A DNA stretch of 14,682 nucleotides, from assembly GCA_902489645.1 (NCBI GenBank), contig CABUAW010000059.1, positions 1 through 14,682 on the forward strand, written 5' to 3'. The notes under the pieces were generated by a model. That model saw nothing but the letters and a program-made list of their open reading frames with translations, made no database searches and was not told where the DNA came from. Below, piece after piece: positions 14,356 through 14,682 of this stretch. Within the stretch, counting starts at the first letter, position 1, and every line of letters starts with the position of its first letter. The translations under genes and the position numbers were made by a program. The stretch is from an uncultured Lachnospiraceae bacterium (GTDB taxonomy: Bacteria; Bacillota; Clostridia; Lachnospirales; Lachnospiraceae).

Positions 14356-14388
14356 GGGCTATATAGAGAATGTTATATAGCCCTTTTT
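14356..14388 (+). terminator. Intrinsic terminator after the SPKTG gene
   Basis: A 10-bp perfect stem (14356-14365 with 14374-14383, arms GGGCTATATA and TATATAGCCC) with an 8-nt loop and five T residues. It stands between the regulatory head of the locus and the sugar transferase gene. Confidence 0.88.
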
Positions 14389-14407
14389 ATTGGAAAATTT
14401 ATCAAAC

Positions 14408-14417
14408 ACTCTAGAGT
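14408..14417. promoter_or_regulatory. Palindrome ACTCTAGAGT upstream of the sugar transferase gene
   Basis: A perfect 10-bp palindrome 80 nt before the start codon. A weak promoter (TTGGAA at 14390-14395, 16-bp spacer, TAGAGT at 14412-14417) would overlap it, so it may be an operator. The evidence is symmetry and position only. Confidence 0.3.
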
Positions 14418-14444
14418 TTTGTGAATTCAGATGAAAATGAGGGG

Positions 14445-14470
14445 AGTGCATACGTGCTTGTACATGCACT
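14445..14470 (+). promoter_or_regulatory. Leader hairpin ahead of the sugar transferase gene
   Basis: AGTGCAT (14445-14451) and ATGCACT (14464-14470) form a perfect 7-bp stem with a 12-nt loop, with no T-run after it. It lies between the terminator and the start codon at 14497. It could be an RNA element for antitermination or translation control, or chance. Confidence 0.35.
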
Positions 14471-14496
14471 TACATATGCGGTGGTGAGGATGAAAA

Positions 14497-14682
14497 ATGT
14501 ATAAGAAAAGTGCGCAGGGATGGATTAAACATCTGGATTTCGTCGTATTGGATTTGATATGCCTTCATGTCGCGTTTGTTATAGCGTACATTATGCGCCA
14601 TGGAATGGGTAATCCGTATTTGGTGCCGATTTACCGCAACGTGGCTTTCGTGATGACGGCCATAGATATACTTATTATTGTG
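14497..14682 (+). CDS. Probable undecaprenyl-phosphate sugar transferase, N-terminal part (cut by window end)
   Basis: The first 62 residues only. The ATG follows a GGTGAGG site by 7 nt; an ATG at 14490 in another frame stops after four codons. The sequence opens with a short basic stretch, then LDFVVLDLICLHVAFVIAYIMRH (about res 13-35) as a first membrane helix and a second one starting near residue 49. The LDFxxLD-L pattern and helix spacing resemble the membrane half of polyisoprenyl-phosphate hexose-1-phosphate transferases (CpsE/WcaJ type), which begin polysaccharide repeat units. The catalytic domain is outside the window, so this rests on the N-terminal pattern and on its position after cpsB-cpsD-cpsC. 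Other multi-helix polysaccharide proteins are possible. Confidence 0.68.
   Translation, partial: MYKKSAQGWIKHLDFVVLDLICLHVAFVIAYIMRHGMGNPYLVPIYRNVAFVMTAIDILIIV

Noticed and set aside
14490..14504. ATG at 14490 as start of the sugar transferase
   Set aside because: That frame stops after four codons; the frame from 14497 is open to the window end.

Overview
The window looks like a chromosomal segment from a Gram-positive, low-to-mid GC Clostridia member, most likely a Lachnospiraceae-type gut anaerobe. This is inferred from strong AGGAGG-type ribosome binding sites, TTGACA/TATAAT-type promoters, a CdaA/CdaR c-di-AMP module, a class B sortase with an SPKTG-anchored substrate, and a CpsB/C/D-type polysaccharide head. 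I cannot name a species. There is no RNA gene, insertion sequence or CRISPR array, and no gene-free gap exceeds 300 bases.

Layout. (1) 1-708, minus strand: N-terminal 236 residues of a PurF-like protein whose glutaminase catalytic residues are absent. (2) 709-942: divergent promoter region. (3) 943-4620, plus strand: four tightly packed genes, comprising two uncharacterised membrane proteins, the diadenylate cyclase cdaA and its YbbR-domain partner cdaR. (4) 4714-4977: a cysteine-rich HPr-family protein with its own promoter and a strong terminator. (5) 5087-7283: long-type 2-isopropylmalate synthase (leuA) followed one base later by a GNAT acetyltransferase. (6) 7387-9576: a secreted C39-like cysteine peptidase carrying six SH3 domains joined by poly-Asn linkers, with its own promoter and terminator. 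(7) 9742-14682: the regulatory and attachment head of a surface polysaccharide locus, in the order CpsB-type phosphatase, CpsD-type tyrosine kinase, CpsC/Wzz-type chain-length protein, class B sortase, LytR-CpsA-Psr ligase, small SPKTG-anchored surface protein, terminator, then the start of what is probably the initiating undecaprenyl-phosphate sugar transferase, cut by the window end.

How they work together (inference). Most of the window serves the cell envelope. c-di-AMP synthesis controls turgor and wall homeostasis. The SH3/C39 protein probably acts on or binds peptidoglycan. The last block couples polysaccharide chain-length control (phosphatase, kinase, Wzz) to two covalent attachment enzymes: LCP for glycopolymers and sortase for proteins. 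The sortase, LCP ligase and a likely sortase substrate lie together inside the polysaccharide locus, which is the most suggestive arrangement here. The two conserved-looking membrane proteins ahead of cdaA are the best candidates for undescribed function.
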